Of a stretch of DNA of 24,723 nucleotides, positions 7,738 to 15,757 are shown one piece after another (positions within the stretch are counted from its first letter, which is position 1; each line of letters opens with the position of its first letter). The DNA is taken from NCBI GenBank assembly GCA_041485905.1, contig JBGPKK010000059.1, forward strand, positions 1 through 24,723. The letters run 5' to 3'. This DNA comes from JAHFUI01 sp041485905. Lineage in GTDB: Bacteria; Acidobacteriota; Vicinamibacteria; Vicinamibacterales; CAVVIG01. The notes below the pieces were generated by a model, which saw only the letters and a list, made by a program, of their open reading frames with translations, searched no databases and was not told the origin of the DNA. The position numbers were made by a program, and so were the translations under genes.

Positions 7738-7903
7738 GATGACTCCTGCCCTTCGAGGGCTCAACAGAACGCAGGCCAACACGCTGGCAGTCGAAGGGAG
7801 GGATCGAGCGGGCTCGGTCGGCTCCGAACGGCGGGACAGCGGGACAGCGAAACGCACCGTTAGTATACTCGGTCGCTGAACACGATCACGCCGGCCAACC
7901 CAT

Positions 7904-8368
7904 TCACGCGCAATCCGGCTGAACCAGTCCAGCGGTCCGCCGCGTGAGTTCCTCCTGAGGAGCCTGCCGGAGCCGGCTGTCGTCGGCGGCGAGGCGGATC
8001 AGTATCGGATCGCCGTACGTGGCCGGATGGAGCAGCACGCGCACTTCGGCCGACCATCCCGTTGAGGCGTCGTCGGTGTTGATCACATATCGCATCGGCT
8101 TGGGCGTAATCGTCCTGATGTCTTCCACCAGCGCCCGCGCGGAGGCCGGCGTCGCATGCGAATCGACAACCACCACATCGTCGGCATTGACGATCACCGC
8201 GGAGTTGCTGACGACGTTGACGATGCCGTTGGGCATCGCGGCGTATACGCCGTCGGCGATCTTCTAAAAGCGGTGCGCGAGCGGCCGCGCCGCCGGGCCC
8301 TGCGCCCAGACGATGCCCGCGGCGGCCACGACGACGAGCAAGGTGAGCACCCGAACACGTGCGCCCAT
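7904..8368 (-). pseudogene. Broken exported MBL-fold hydrolase gene
   Basis: A strong ribosome site (AGGAGGAGGAG) precedes ATG 8368 and a good signal peptide (MGARVRVLTLLVVVAAAGIV, then WAQG). Codon 35 is an amber TAG at 8264-8266, interrupting a family-typical 'HRF-x-KIADGVY' start. The same frame then continues as an MBL domain (GIVNVVSNSAVIVNADDVVVVDSH, PKPMRYVINT), but at the point where HxHxDH must follow it reads DDASTGW and an unrelated 55-residue tail, stopping at 7904. So it has both a nonsense codon and loss of the metal site and C-terminal two-thirds. The downstream part from ATG 8236 could still be translated as 110 residues but could not be a normal metallo-hydrolase. Confidence 0.75.
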
Positions 8369-8439
8369 CAGCTCCTCCTCCTGCGCGGCATTCTACCGGA
8401 CTATTTGTGCCGTCGAGAGCGGTTCTGATGTATAAGACG

Positions 8440-8523
8440 GTCCGGCTAAGCCGGACACCACGTACGTCGTGTCCGCACGTACGTAATATCCGCGCATGCC
8501 CAGGGTCCGCCTTCAGGCGGACC
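8440..8523. repeat. Intergenic cluster of short palindromes
   Basis: Two perfect hairpins lie upstream of the beta-propeller gene: GTCCGGC-TAA-GCCGGAC at 8440-8456 and GGTCCGCC-TTCA-GGCGGACC at 8504-8523. Between them CACGTACGT occurs twice. Related palindromes are at 17007-17026 and 20687-20708, so this looks like a dispersed REP-like family. No T-tract follows, so intrinsic termination is not indicated. Confidence 0.65.
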
Positions 8524-8562
8524 GTGAGGTTAGGCCGACCGTGACGTCGGAGGAAAGAGCTA

Positions 8563-9531
8563 ATGAACAAAACCATCCTTGCTTTCATCGCCGGCGCCAC
8601 TCTGGTCGTCAACGCCGCGGGCGTTGAGTTCAAGGCGGTCGCAGATTGGCTGAAACTTCCGGAGGGCCGCCCGCAGCTTGGCAATCAGCACGGCGATGTG
8701 GCGGTCAGCTCCAAGGGCGACGTGTACGTCAGCGTGCAGGACCCGGCAGCGGGGCTGCAGGTCTACGCACCGGACGGCAAGTTTCTGCGCCACGTGCCCA
8801 ACGCGCCCAGCGATTTGCATGGGTTCGTCATCCGCAAACAACCGGACGGCGAATTCATTTTCGGGACGCGTCTGCGCGAGCAGACCATCGTCAAGATGAC
8901 GCTCGACGGCCAGGTCGTGATGACCATCCCTGCGTCGGCTATTCCTGATGAATTCAAGATCAGGAATGCGCGGAGCAATCAGCTGGCGCTTTCGCTGACC
9001 GGCATGGACGTCGCGCCCAACGGCGACCTGTACGTGACCGATGGCTATGCCAGCGACTACATCCACCGCTTCGATCGCACCGGGAAATACCTCGCGTCAT
9101 TTGGCGGGAAGAAGGAGCCGTACAACTTCAGCACGCTCCACAAGCTGGCGATCGATACGCGCTTTCAGCCGGTGCGGATTATCGCCTGCGACCGCGCGAA
9201 CAATCGCGTGGTTCACCTCTCGCTCAACGGCGACTTCCTGGGCGTGGTCGCCAAAGACATGCTGCTGCCGGCGGCAGTGGTCATCTCCGGCGACTACGCC
9301 GTCATCGGAGAGCTCAAGGGTCAGGTCAGCGTGCTCGACAAGACGGGCCGGGTCGTCGCGCGCCTCGGCACCAATGCCGGCGAAGGCGTGGGCACGAACC
9401 AGCTCAAACCGGAACTGTGGCAGACCGGCGTCGTCGTCTCGCCGCACGGGGTCGCGATCAACGAGCACGGCGATCTGTTCGTCTCCGAATTCAACGCCTT
9501 CGGCCGCGTGCACCGGTTCAACAGGCAGTAG
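8563..9531 (+). CDS. Exported NHL-type beta-propeller protein
   Basis: This 322-residue protein has a short signal peptide (MNKTILAFIAGATLVVNAAG). Blades recur about every 45-50 residues with the NHL-like pattern 'GDxYVxDxxNxxVxxF': GDVYVSVQDPAAGLQVYAPDGK, GDLYVTDGYASDYIHRFDRTGK, CDRANNRVVHLSLNGD and GDLFVSEFNAFGRVHRF. The start is clear: GGAGGAAAG precedes the ATG by 6-8 nt. Six-bladed propellers of this class act as binding scaffolds, lactonase-like enzymes or peptidyl-glycine lyase relatives; no catalytic residues can be assigned. It lies 6 nt before a second propeller gene, so the two are probably co-transcribed. Confidence 0.85.
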   Translation: MNKTILAFIAGATLVVNAAGVEFKAVADWLKLPEGRPQLGNQHGDVAVSSKGDVYVSVQDPAAGLQVYAPDGKFLRHVPNAPSDLHGFVIRKQPDGEFIFGTRLREQTIVKMTLDGQVVMTIPASAIPDEFKIRNARSNQLALSLTGMDVAPNGDLYVTDGYASDYIHRFDRTGKYLASFGGKKEPYNFSTLHKLAIDTRFQPVRIIACDRANNRVVHLSLNGDFLGVVAKDMLLPAAVVISGDYAVIGELKGQVSVLDKTGRVVARLGTNAGEGVGTNQLKPELWQTGVVVSPHGVAINEHGDLFVSEFNAFGRVHRFNRQ

Positions 9532-9537
9532 GTTGTG

Positions 9538-10635
9538 ATGTCCCGCTCTCAATCGGCCTTCTTGCTGACCGCGCTCGTCATTACCGGAAGTCGCGCGCCG
9601 CAGACCGCCCCGCAGCTCCACGCACCGACCTTCGAGGCTGTATCCGGATGGCCGACGATCCCCAATAACTGGCTGCTCGGCGAGGTGTCTTCGGTCGCCG
9701 TTGACGCGAAGGATCACATATGGGTGCTCCATCGCCCGCGAAGCGTGGCGGCCGACCGCCGCGCCAGCGCCGCGCCGCCCGTGCTCGAGTTCGACGCGGC
9801 CGGCCGGTTGATTGCGAGTTGGGGCGGCCCTGGCACCGGGTACGAATGGCCAGAACGGGAACACGGGATTTACGTCGATCCGAGCGGTGCCGTGTGGCTT
9901 GGCGGCAACAACGGGTACGGCACGCCGCCGCCGCCCGGTAACTCCGACGACATGCTGCTCAAGTTCACGTCGGCCGGAACGTTCGTGCTGCAGATCGGTC
10001 ACAGCGGCCAGAGCCGCGGCAACGCCGACACCGCCAACGTGCATCAGGCGGCGGACGCGTTTGTGTACCGGCGCACCAACGAGCTGTTCGTCGCGGACGG
10101 ATATGCCAACCAGCGTGTCGTCGTGTTCGACGCGAAAACCGGCGCGTTCAAACGGATGTGGGGCGCCTTTGGGAACACACCGCAGGCCCCGGTTGCCGGC
10201 GCCTCCGCGGCGCCGCAGCAGCCCGACGGGTCGGGTCCTGCGCAGTTCAATCTCGTGCACAGCGTCAAGGTGTCTGACGATGGCCTTGTTTACGTCGCCG
10301 ATCGCGGCAACCAGCGCGTGCACGTCTTCACGATCGCGGGCCAGTATCGCCAGCAGGTGCGGATTCCCGGGAACGGCCCCACCGCACAAACGGCCGCCGG
10401 CTTGGCGTTTTCTCCGGACAAAGCGCAGCAGTTTTTGTACGTGGCGGACCTGGGCAACTCACAGGTCGTGATCGTGAATCGGCGGACGCTGGAAAAAGTG
10501 GGCGCTTTCGGAAAGCCCGGCCCCAATGCCGGCGAGTTCGGCACGCTGCATCATCTGGCGGTCGACTCGAAGGGCAACATCTACACCGCGGAAATCGGCC
10601 GGAACCGCCGCGTCCAGAAGTTTGCGGTCAAATAA
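9538..10635 (+). CDS. Exported NHL-repeat beta-propeller protein
   Basis: This 365-residue protein has an N-terminal hydrophobic signal (SAFLLTALVITGS). It has clear NHL repeats: SSVAVDAKDHIWVLHRP, EHGIYVDPSGAVWLGG, ELFVADGYANQRVVVFDAKTG, VKVSDDGLVYVADRGNQRVHVF, YVADLGNSQVVIVNR and HHLAVDSKGNIYTAEIGRNRR. The motif D-x-x-x-V-Y-V-A-D-x-x-N-x-R-V is textbook NHL. GTG at 9535 directly before ATG 9538 could also start it. A weak AGG follows the previous stop, so translation may depend on the upstream propeller gene. It resembles peptidyl-alpha-hydroxyglycine lyase-type propellers in outline, but the metal and catalytic residues were not verified. Confidence 0.88.
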   Translation: MSRSQSAFLLTALVITGSRAPQTAPQLHAPTFEAVSGWPTIPNNWLLGEVSSVAVDAKDHIWVLHRPRSVAADRRASAAPPVLEFDAAGRLIASWGGPGTGYEWPEREHGIYVDPSGAVWLGGNNGYGTPPPPGNSDDMLLKFTSAGTFVLQIGHSGQSRGNADTANVHQAADAFVYRRTNELFVADGYANQRVVVFDAKTGAFKRMWGAFGNTPQAPVAGASAAPQQPDGSGPAQFNLVHSVKVSDDGLVYVADRGNQRVHVFTIAGQYRQQVRIPGNGPTAQTAAGLAFSPDKAQQFLYVADLGNSQVVIVNRRTLEKVGAFGKPGPNAGEFGTLHHLAVDSKGNIYTAEIGRNRRVQKFAVK

Positions 10636-10747
10636 ACCGACGCCATAAGGAATTCATTGCGTTCGTTGTCACGCGCTGTTCATCCGCGCGGCGCTACCAT
10701 GTGCAGACGGCCACCACGGTGTCGAAGTCAGGGGTCTGAGGGCCATC

Positions 10748-12133
10748 ATGTCACGCACGCGCGGAGGACTCGTCGCGCTGCTCACGCTGACCGGCCTCAC
10801 GTGCGGCGCGCCGCCGGTGTCCGCTCAGGCGCAGAACAGTTCCGTCGAGCTCGTGGTGAAGTCTGGCACACCGCTGCGCGTCGTGCTGGACGAGCGCGTC
10901 ACGGTGAAACGGATCGGTCAGCCGGTGACCGGCACGCTCGCCGAGGCCGTGTATGCCTACGACCGGATCGTCTTGCCTGCCGGCGCGCCGGTTGTCGGGC
11001 ATGTCGAGGCCTTCACGGAGGCGCCGCGCGCGGCGCGTCTGCGCGCCATGCTGGGCGGAAGCTTCTCGACGCTACGTCATGTAGTTGTACAGTTCGATAC
11101 CGTGGTGATTGACGACGGCCGTGAGATCCCGATTCACACGGTCGTGACCGGCACTCCCGCCCGCGTGCGCCGCCAGGTCGCAGCTGACGACAAGAACACG
11201 GATGCGGACGAAAACGCCCTGGTCGCGCGCGCCAAAGAAGAGGTCCAACAAGCGCGGGCCGAAATCGCCCGGCGCAAAGACGACGCGATCGCGGCGATCA
11301 AGGAGCCAGGAAAACTCGATCGCTTGATGGAAGCGGCGATCAACCGGCTGCCGTATCACCCGCAGTTTCTCGGCAAGGGCACAGTCTACAACGCCGAGCT
11401 CGTCTCTGCGGTCCCGATGGGCGCCGTGACGCCGGCGACGCTCGCCGCGGGCGCCATGCCGGCACCGCGCAGCGTGCTCAAAGCGCGCCTCCTCACCGCG
11501 CTTGACTCCGCGAAGACCCCGCGGGGGACGCCGACCGAGGCGGTGATCACCGAGCCGGTCTTTTCCAGCGATCATCAGCTCGTGCTCGCGGAGGGGACCA
11601 TCCTGAAGGGCGAGGTGACGTTCACGAAGACCGCGGGCCATTTCCGCCGCAACGGTCAGCTCCGGTTTCTGTTTGAATCGGTTCAACCGCCGGCCGAGGA
11701 GGCACGCCCGCTTCTCGCATCGCTGCACTCGGTCGAGACCAGCACCGACGATCACGTCGCGCTCGACGATGAGGGCGGCGCGTCGGTCAGCAATCCGAAG
11801 AGCCGGTTCATCGCGCCGTCGCTGGCCATTCTGGCGTTGAGCCGGATTGCGGATACCGGCGAGCGCCGCATGGACGGAGACGCCGACGACACCGCGGGCG
11901 CGACCGTGGGGTCGAGCAGAGTGGGCAGCAGCAGCCTGGGCGGCTTCATCGGCTTCGGCCTGATCGGCACGGTGCTCAGCCAGATTTCCCGTCCCGCGGC
12001 GCTTGCGTTTGGCGTCCTCGGGGTTGCGCGGTCCGTGTATGCGAACGTGCTAGCCAAGGGCCAGGAAGTGACGTTCCCCGCCGACACGCCGATCCAGGTC
12101 CAGCTCGCGGCGGGGACATCGCCGGCACCGTAA
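10748..12133 (+). CDS. Exported or membrane protein of unknown function
   Basis: This 461-residue protein has a signal peptide ending PPVSAQA. Two regions have a beta-rich 'SGTPLRVVLDERVTVK ... GxxVxGxL ... LPAGAPVVGHV' look (about 35-85 and 235-290), similar in style to the beta-barrel part of TrbI/VirB10-like proteins. A charged helix (about 145-185, AKEEVQQARAEIARRKDD) lies between them. Near the C-terminus is a Gly/Ser-rich membrane segment (GSSSLGGFIGFGLIGTVLS) followed by a second hydrophobic stretch. Ribosome site GAGG is 6 nt before the ATG. The stop TAA overlaps the next ATG (TAATG), tying it to the VWA protein. A family name is not recognised. Confidence 0.75.
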   Translation: MSRTRGGLVALLTLTGLTCGAPPVSAQAQNSSVELVVKSGTPLRVVLDERVTVKRIGQPVTGTLAEAVYAYDRIVLPAGAPVVGHVEAFTEAPRAARLRAMLGGSFSTLRHVVVQFDTVVIDDGREIPIHTVVTGTPARVRRQVAADDKNTDADENALVARAKEEVQQARAEIARRKDDAIAAIKEPGKLDRLMEAAINRLPYHPQFLGKGTVYNAELVSAVPMGAVTPATLAAGAMPAPRSVLKARLLTALDSAKTPRGTPTEAVITEPVFSSDHQLVLAEGTILKGEVTFTKTAGHFRRNGQLRFLFESVQPPAEEARPLLASLHSVETSTDDHVALDDEGGASVSNPKSRFIAPSLAILALSRIADTGERRMDGDADDTAGATVGSSRVGSSSLGGFIGFGLIGTVLSQISRPAALAFGVLGVARSVYANVLAKGQEVTFPADTPIQVQLAAGTSPAP

Positions 12134-12999
12134 TGACGGCTCGTTTCCTGGCTGGCATGGCGGCCGCTCTGCTGGCGCAGTCGCCAGCCTTTCATACAGA
12201 GACCCGGCTCGTCGTCCTGCATGCCACGGTGCGGAACGGCCGCGGCGAGCTGATCACCAATCTCGATCGCGGCGCGTTCACGGTGTACGAGAACGGCCAG
12301 CGGCAGCCGATTGTCGTGTTCCGCCGGGACGACATCCCCGTGTCGCTCGGTCTTCTCATCGACAACAGCGGCAGCATGCGACCCGTTCGGGCGAAGGTGG
12401 AAGCAGCGGCGCTGGCACTGGCGCGCGCGTCGAATCCGCAGGATGAAATGTTCGTCCTCAATTTCGCCGACAAGACGCGCATCGACGTGCCGTTGACGAG
12501 CGACCTCGACGTCCTTGAGGCGGGCATCGCTCGGGTGGACGCGATCGGCGGGACCGCCCTGCGCGACGCCGTCGATGCGGGCGAAGCCTACCTGAACGAG
12601 CGCGCGACGCACGATCGGAAAGTGCTGCTGGTGATTACCGACGGCAACGACAACGCCAGTGAAGTCACGCTCGACCGCATCCGACAAGCGGCCGAACAGC
12701 ACGAGATCACGATCTATGCGATCGGGTTGTTCGGCGATGCCTCTCGATCGAAAGCGGCGCACCACGAGCTCGATCAGCTGGCCGAGCGGACGGGCGGTTT
12801 GGCGTACTATCCGCCGACTATCGAGGAGGTGGACGCGGTAGCGCTCGACATCGCCCGGCAGATTCGGCAGCAATATACGCTTGCGTATGCGCCGTTCGGC
12901 CAGGCGCTCGATGGGTCGTATCGCACGATTCGGGTGACCGCTGCCGGATCCGAGCGATACGCGGTGCGCACGCGCGCGGGATATCGCGCGACGAAGTGA
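12133..12999 (+). CDS. Exported von Willebrand factor A domain protein
   Basis: This 288-residue protein has an N-terminal signal, then a domain that precedes the VWA in Acidobacterial proteins (VVLHATVRNGRGELITNLDRG, FTVYENGQRQPI). The VWA domain follows (about 70-250). The MIDAS metal site is intact: DNSGS at 77-81, Thr in GGTALRDAV and Asp in ITDGND. This matches the 'VWFA-related Acidobacterial domain' type, whose role is unknown but likely protein binding outside the membrane. Its start overlaps the previous stop, so the two are made together and may form a complex. It converges on the ABM gene, with 24 nt between stops. Confidence 0.9.
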   Translation: MTARFLAGMAAALLAQSPAFHTETRLVVLHATVRNGRGELITNLDRGAFTVYENGQRQPIVVFRRDDIPVSLGLLIDNSGSMRPVRAKVEAAALALARASNPQDEMFVLNFADKTRIDVPLTSDLDVLEAGIARVDAIGGTALRDAVDAGEAYLNERATHDRKVLLVITDGNDNASEVTLDRIRQAAEQHEITIYAIGLFGDASRSKAAHHELDQLAERTGGLAYYPPTIEEVDAVALDIARQIRQQYTLAYAPFGQALDGSYRTIRVTAAGSERYAVRTRAGYRATK

Positions 13000-13023
13000 T
13001 CCAGCGCGCGGTTAGCGCCTCAC

Positions 13024-13731
13024 CTATTCCACGGCTTTGTACACGCGCTCGTCGAGCGGGCTGCCAGTCAGCGGCTGCAGCTCGTCGCGATACTGCCGCG
13101 TGTGCGCGGCCGCGACGTGCGCGTCGAAGGCCTTCTGGCTCTGCCAGGTCTCGACGATGGTGAAATGATTCGCGCGTATCGTGGACTGGAGGACGTCGAA
13201 TCGGACGTTCCCCTCCTCGCGTCGGCTGTCTTCGGCCAGCCGTTTGAGCATCACAGGCACGCGCGGGTCCTGCGAGACATCGACGTGGGCGATCACACAA
13301 ATCGTGCGGCCGCTGGCGGGTGGCGCCGGAGCGACCGTCAGCGTCTTGTAGGGGCGCTCGTCATAGTCGCTGGCGCGGATCGGCTGGAGCGCGTCGACGA
13401 GCGGCTTGCGAGCCGTCGCACTATGAGCGTCGAACGCCTTCTGGTCGCGCCAGGTTTCGACAATCGCGAAATGACCGGGACGGCCGATCTGCTCGAAGAG
13501 ATCGAGGCGGATGTAACCCCCAGGACCGCCCTCGGTGCGGCTCGCGTCACGGTATCGCTTGAGCGCCACGATCGCCTTCGCCTCCGACGAAGCCGTCACC
13601 TCGACGTACGAGACCGCGTAGAAGGTCGGGTCGGCTGGTGTGTCGGCGCGGCCCTGCGGTCCTTGACTCCAGGGACCCCAGGGACTCGAGAAAGCCAGGA
13701 TGGCGCCGAGGAGCAGATGCAGCACGTTCAT
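13024..13731 (-). CDS. Exported protein with two ABM-type ferredoxin-like domains
   Basis: This 235-residue protein has a signal sequence (MNVLHLLLGAILAFSS) and two similar halves, about 38-130 and 143-235. Each has the antibiotic biosynthesis monooxygenase (ABM) pattern: 'YAVSYVEV ... LKRYRDASRTEGG ... FAIVETWRDQKAFDAHSAT' and 'ICVIAHVDV ... LKRLAEDSRREEGN ... FTIVETWQSQKAFDAHVAA'. ABM domains normally dimerise, so this looks like a fused dimer. They include heme-degrading and quinol monooxygenases, but an export signal is unusual and no function can be read. Its ATG overlaps the stop of the upstream gene (ATGA) and lacks its own ribosome site, so translation is coupled. Confidence 0.85.
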   Translation of the reverse strand: MNVLHLLLGAILAFSSPWGPWSQGPQGRADTPADPTFYAVSYVEVTASSEAKAIVALKRYRDASRTEGGPGGYIRLDLFEQIGRPGHFAIVETWRDQKAFDAHSATARKPLVDALQPIRASDYDERPYKTLTVAPAPPASGRTICVIAHVDVSQDPRVPVMLKRLAEDSRREEGNVRFDVLQSTIRANHFTIVETWQSQKAFDAHVAAAHTRQYRDELQPLTGSPLDERVYKAVE

Positions 13732-14588
13732 GGCTTGGGTTTCAAGTCACCCCTCAAGTAATGATCGAATTTCTGGTTCTCCGCGCAAATGAACTCGATC
13801 AACTCCTGATCGGCCATCAGCCGCTGGTTCACCCTGACGGTGAACGGCTTCGTGTAAAACTTCGAATCTTCGATCGTGACGTCGAGCTCCAGTGTCCCGT
13901 AGGTCGGTCTCCGGAACCGTTCGGTCACCTTTGTCGCTTCCCCGAATGGGCTGCCCAGGATATCCAGCCAGCCGCCGTCCCTCAGTCCGGTCGTCTCCAC
14001 CACCAGCGTGTCGCCGTCCCACTTCCCGACCGAATAGCCGTACCACCACGGCTGCGGGTCGTTGGCGGGCAGGGGACGGCCGTCCGTGAAGATCTGCCGA
14101 AGGCCGTAATTGGGTTCGAACATGATGACGATCAGTCCCGGCGTCTGAACCATCTTCCTGGGCTGCCCGTGCGTGTGGAACTGCATGAAGCCCATCGGCA
14201 GGCAGAGCGCGTCGGGATTGTCTTTCTGGTTCTCCGCCATCCGCGCCTTTCGAAGCGCCGCGGCCTCTGGCGTGAACGGCAGACCATCCTTGATCCCTGA
14301 GCCGACGTCCCGGAACGTCGCGACCGGCGGTGTGCCTGTGGGCGGCTCGACCGGTGGCGCCGGCGGGCCGCCGCGTCGTCCGGCCGCGGCCATCCGAACG
14401 TTCGTCCACATTCCGGACAGATCCGGTTTGCCGTTGGCCATCCTCGGCGTCGGCGCGGTCAGATTGAGCTTTCCGTCGGGCGTTCTGGGAGCTCCAGGCG
14501 CCGGATACTCGGGCCACTGCGCCGAAAGCGACGGAGCGATGGCGGCAACGAACGCGATCAAACCGGCTGCGGTGCGCAATGTTTTCAT
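13728..14588 (-). CDS. Exported 'DLSGMW' family protein, close paralog 1
   Basis: This 286-residue protein has a signal peptide ending SLSAQW and two short repeats (APRTPDGKLNLTAP, PRMANGKPDLSGMW). A Gly/Pro-rich linker follows, then a long conserved domain: GIKDGLPFTPEAAALRKARM, CLPMGFMQFHTHGQPRKM, YGLRQIFTDGRPLP, WYGYSVGKWDGDTLVVETTG, GGWLDILGSPF, TERFRRPTYGTLELDVTIED, YTKPFTVRVNQ, and LIEFICAENQKFDHYLRGDL at the end. AGAGG lies 7 nt before the ATG. It is strikingly similar to the proteins at 14628-15650 and 18489-19352. A fixed Cys pair (CLPMG and EFICAEN) could form a disulfide. No enzyme motif is recognised; it is probably a periplasmic beta-rich binding protein. Confidence 0.85.
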   Translation of the reverse strand: MKTLRTAAGLIAFVAAIAPSLSAQWPEYPAPGAPRTPDGKLNLTAPTPRMANGKPDLSGMWTNVRMAAAGRRGGPPAPPVEPPTGTPPVATFRDVGSGIKDGLPFTPEAAALRKARMAENQKDNPDALCLPMGFMQFHTHGQPRKMVQTPGLIVIMFEPNYGLRQIFTDGRPLPANDPQPWWYGYSVGKWDGDTLVVETTGLRDGGWLDILGSPFGEATKVTERFRRPTYGTLELDVTIEDSKFYTKPFTVRVNQRLMADQELIEFICAENQKFDHYLRGDLKPKP

Positions 14589-14627
14589 GTCGGTCCTCTC
14601 AGGATATCCAGAACCCAGCGGGGATCG

Positions 14628-15650
14628 CTACTTCGGTCTCAGGTCACCCCTCAAGTACTGATCGAATTTCTGGTTCTCTCCGCAGATGAACTCGATCAAC
14701 TCCTGGTCGGGCAAGAGCCGCTGATTCACTCGAACGGTAAATGGCTTCGTGTAGGCTCTTGAATCCTCGACGGTGACGTCGATTTCCAACGTCCCGTAGT
14801 TCGGTCGGCGGAAGCGCTCGGTGATTCTTGCCTTGTCCGTGAACGGGCTGCCCCGGACGTCGAGCCATCCTCCATCCTTCAATCCGGTCGTCTCGACCAC
14901 CAGCGTGTCGCCGTCCCACTTTCCCACCGAGTAGCCGTACCAGAACGGCTCCGGATCGTCAGAGGGCGGACGCCGGCCGTCGGTGAAGATCTGCCGGAGG
15001 CCGTAGTTGGCCTCGTAGATGATGATGATCAATCCCGGCGTCTGAATGATCTTCCTGGGCTGGGGATGCTCGTGAAATTGCATGAAGCCCATCGGCAGGC
15101 AGTTCGCGTCGGGGTTGTCTTTGCTGTTGGCGGCCATGCGCGTCTTCTGCAGCTCCGCCGCCCAGGGTGTGAACGGCAGACCACCCGTGATGTTCGCGCC
15201 GATGTTTCCGAAGGTGGCAAGCGGCGTCCCGTCGGCGGCCAGCTGCGGCGGCTGCTGTCCTCGTCCTCCGCGGCCTTGCGGCACTGCCGCGGGTGCCTGC
15301 GCGGTTTGCGCCGTTGTCGTCGTTGTCGGCGTTGTCGGCGGGGGTGCTTGCGGTGCGGCCGGCGCTTCCGCGGCTGCCGGTACTTGTGGCGCGCCGCGTC
15401 CCTGCGCGCCTTGTTGTCCTCTTCCCCGCTGTCCGCCGCCACCGGCGCCACCGGCCCGGCCGTTCGCCCAGAGTCCGGACAGATCCGGCTTTCCGTCGGG
15501 GGTCCTCGGCGTGGGCGCCGTCAGATTCGTCTGGCCGTCGGGCGTTTTCGGTGCTCCGGCCGTCGGGTAGGCCGACCACTGCGCCGACGGCGATGTCGAG
15601 GTGGCGACGATGAGAGCGATCACACCAGCGGCGGCGAGCTGAATTTTCAT
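14628..15650 (-). CDS. Exported 'DLSGLW' family protein, close paralog 2, with low-complexity insert
   Basis: This 340-residue protein has the same layout as the gene after it: signal peptide to PSAQW, TPDGQTNLTAPTPRT and PDGKPDLSGLW, then the common domain through YGLRQIFTDGRRPP, GDTLVVETTGLKDGGWLD and LRGDLRPK. It differs by a low-complexity segment at about 63-137, rich in Gly/Gln/Arg then Pro/Ala/Thr, which explains the extra length. The ATG at 15650 follows a GGAT ribosome site; the frame continues upstream without signal character. Its 5' leader matches that of the paralog starting at 19352. It is 39 nt upstream of the next paralog and co-directional, so one operon is likely (15650 to 13024). 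Confidence 0.86.
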   Translation of the reverse strand: MKIQLAAAGVIALIVATSTSPSAQWSAYPTAGAPKTPDGQTNLTAPTPRTPDGKPDLSGLWANGRAGGAGGGGQRGRGQQGAQGRGAPQVPAAAEAPAAPQAPPPTTPTTTTTAQTAQAPAAVPQGRGGRGQQPPQLAADGTPLATFGNIGANITGGLPFTPWAAELQKTRMAANSKDNPDANCLPMGFMQFHEHPQPRKIIQTPGLIIIIYEANYGLRQIFTDGRRPPSDDPEPFWYGYSVGKWDGDTLVVETTGLKDGGWLDVRGSPFTDKARITERFRRPNYGTLEIDVTVEDSRAYTKPFTVRVNQRLLPDQELIEFICGENQKFDQYLRGDLRPK

Positions 15651-15656
15651 GTCTGG

Positions 15657-15685
15657 ATCCTGCCATTGGTCGGCGCCAAAGTGAA
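15657..15685 (-). promoter_or_regulatory. Conserved 5' leader, copy 1
   Basis: On the minus strand TTCACT-N9-ACCAATGGCAGGAT ends 6 nt before the ATG at 15650. The identical arrangement, with the same spacings, precedes the paralog starting at 19352. It includes the ribosome site (AGGAT). It may be inherited from the gene duplication or be a shared control element. Confidence 0.5.
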
Positions 15686-15691
15686 GCAGAA

Positions 15692-15718
15692 TTGACTGAT
15701 GACCGCGGGGGTGATAAC
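15692..15718 (+). promoter_or_regulatory. Candidate promoter for the plus-strand pair
   Basis: TTGACT (15692-15697) and GATAAC (15713-15718) with a 15-nt spacer form a plausible though short-spaced sigma-70 promoter in the 107-nt gap between divergent genes. The word GGGGTGATAA here recurs at 23326-23335 before the SEC-C gene. Confidence 0.3.
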
Positions 15719-15757
15719 AACACCGCCGCACCGGCTCACAACTGGCGAGGTGTTTCG

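Noticed and set aside
8264..8266. Amber codon read through as pyrrolysine
   Set aside because: The downstream domain has lost its metal ligands, so selection for readthrough is unlikely; pseudogene decay is simpler.
11752..12873. A 373-codon minus-strand frame opposite the VWA gene
   Set aside because: The plus strand has MIDAS motif and start-stop coupling; the minus frame has no supporting feature.
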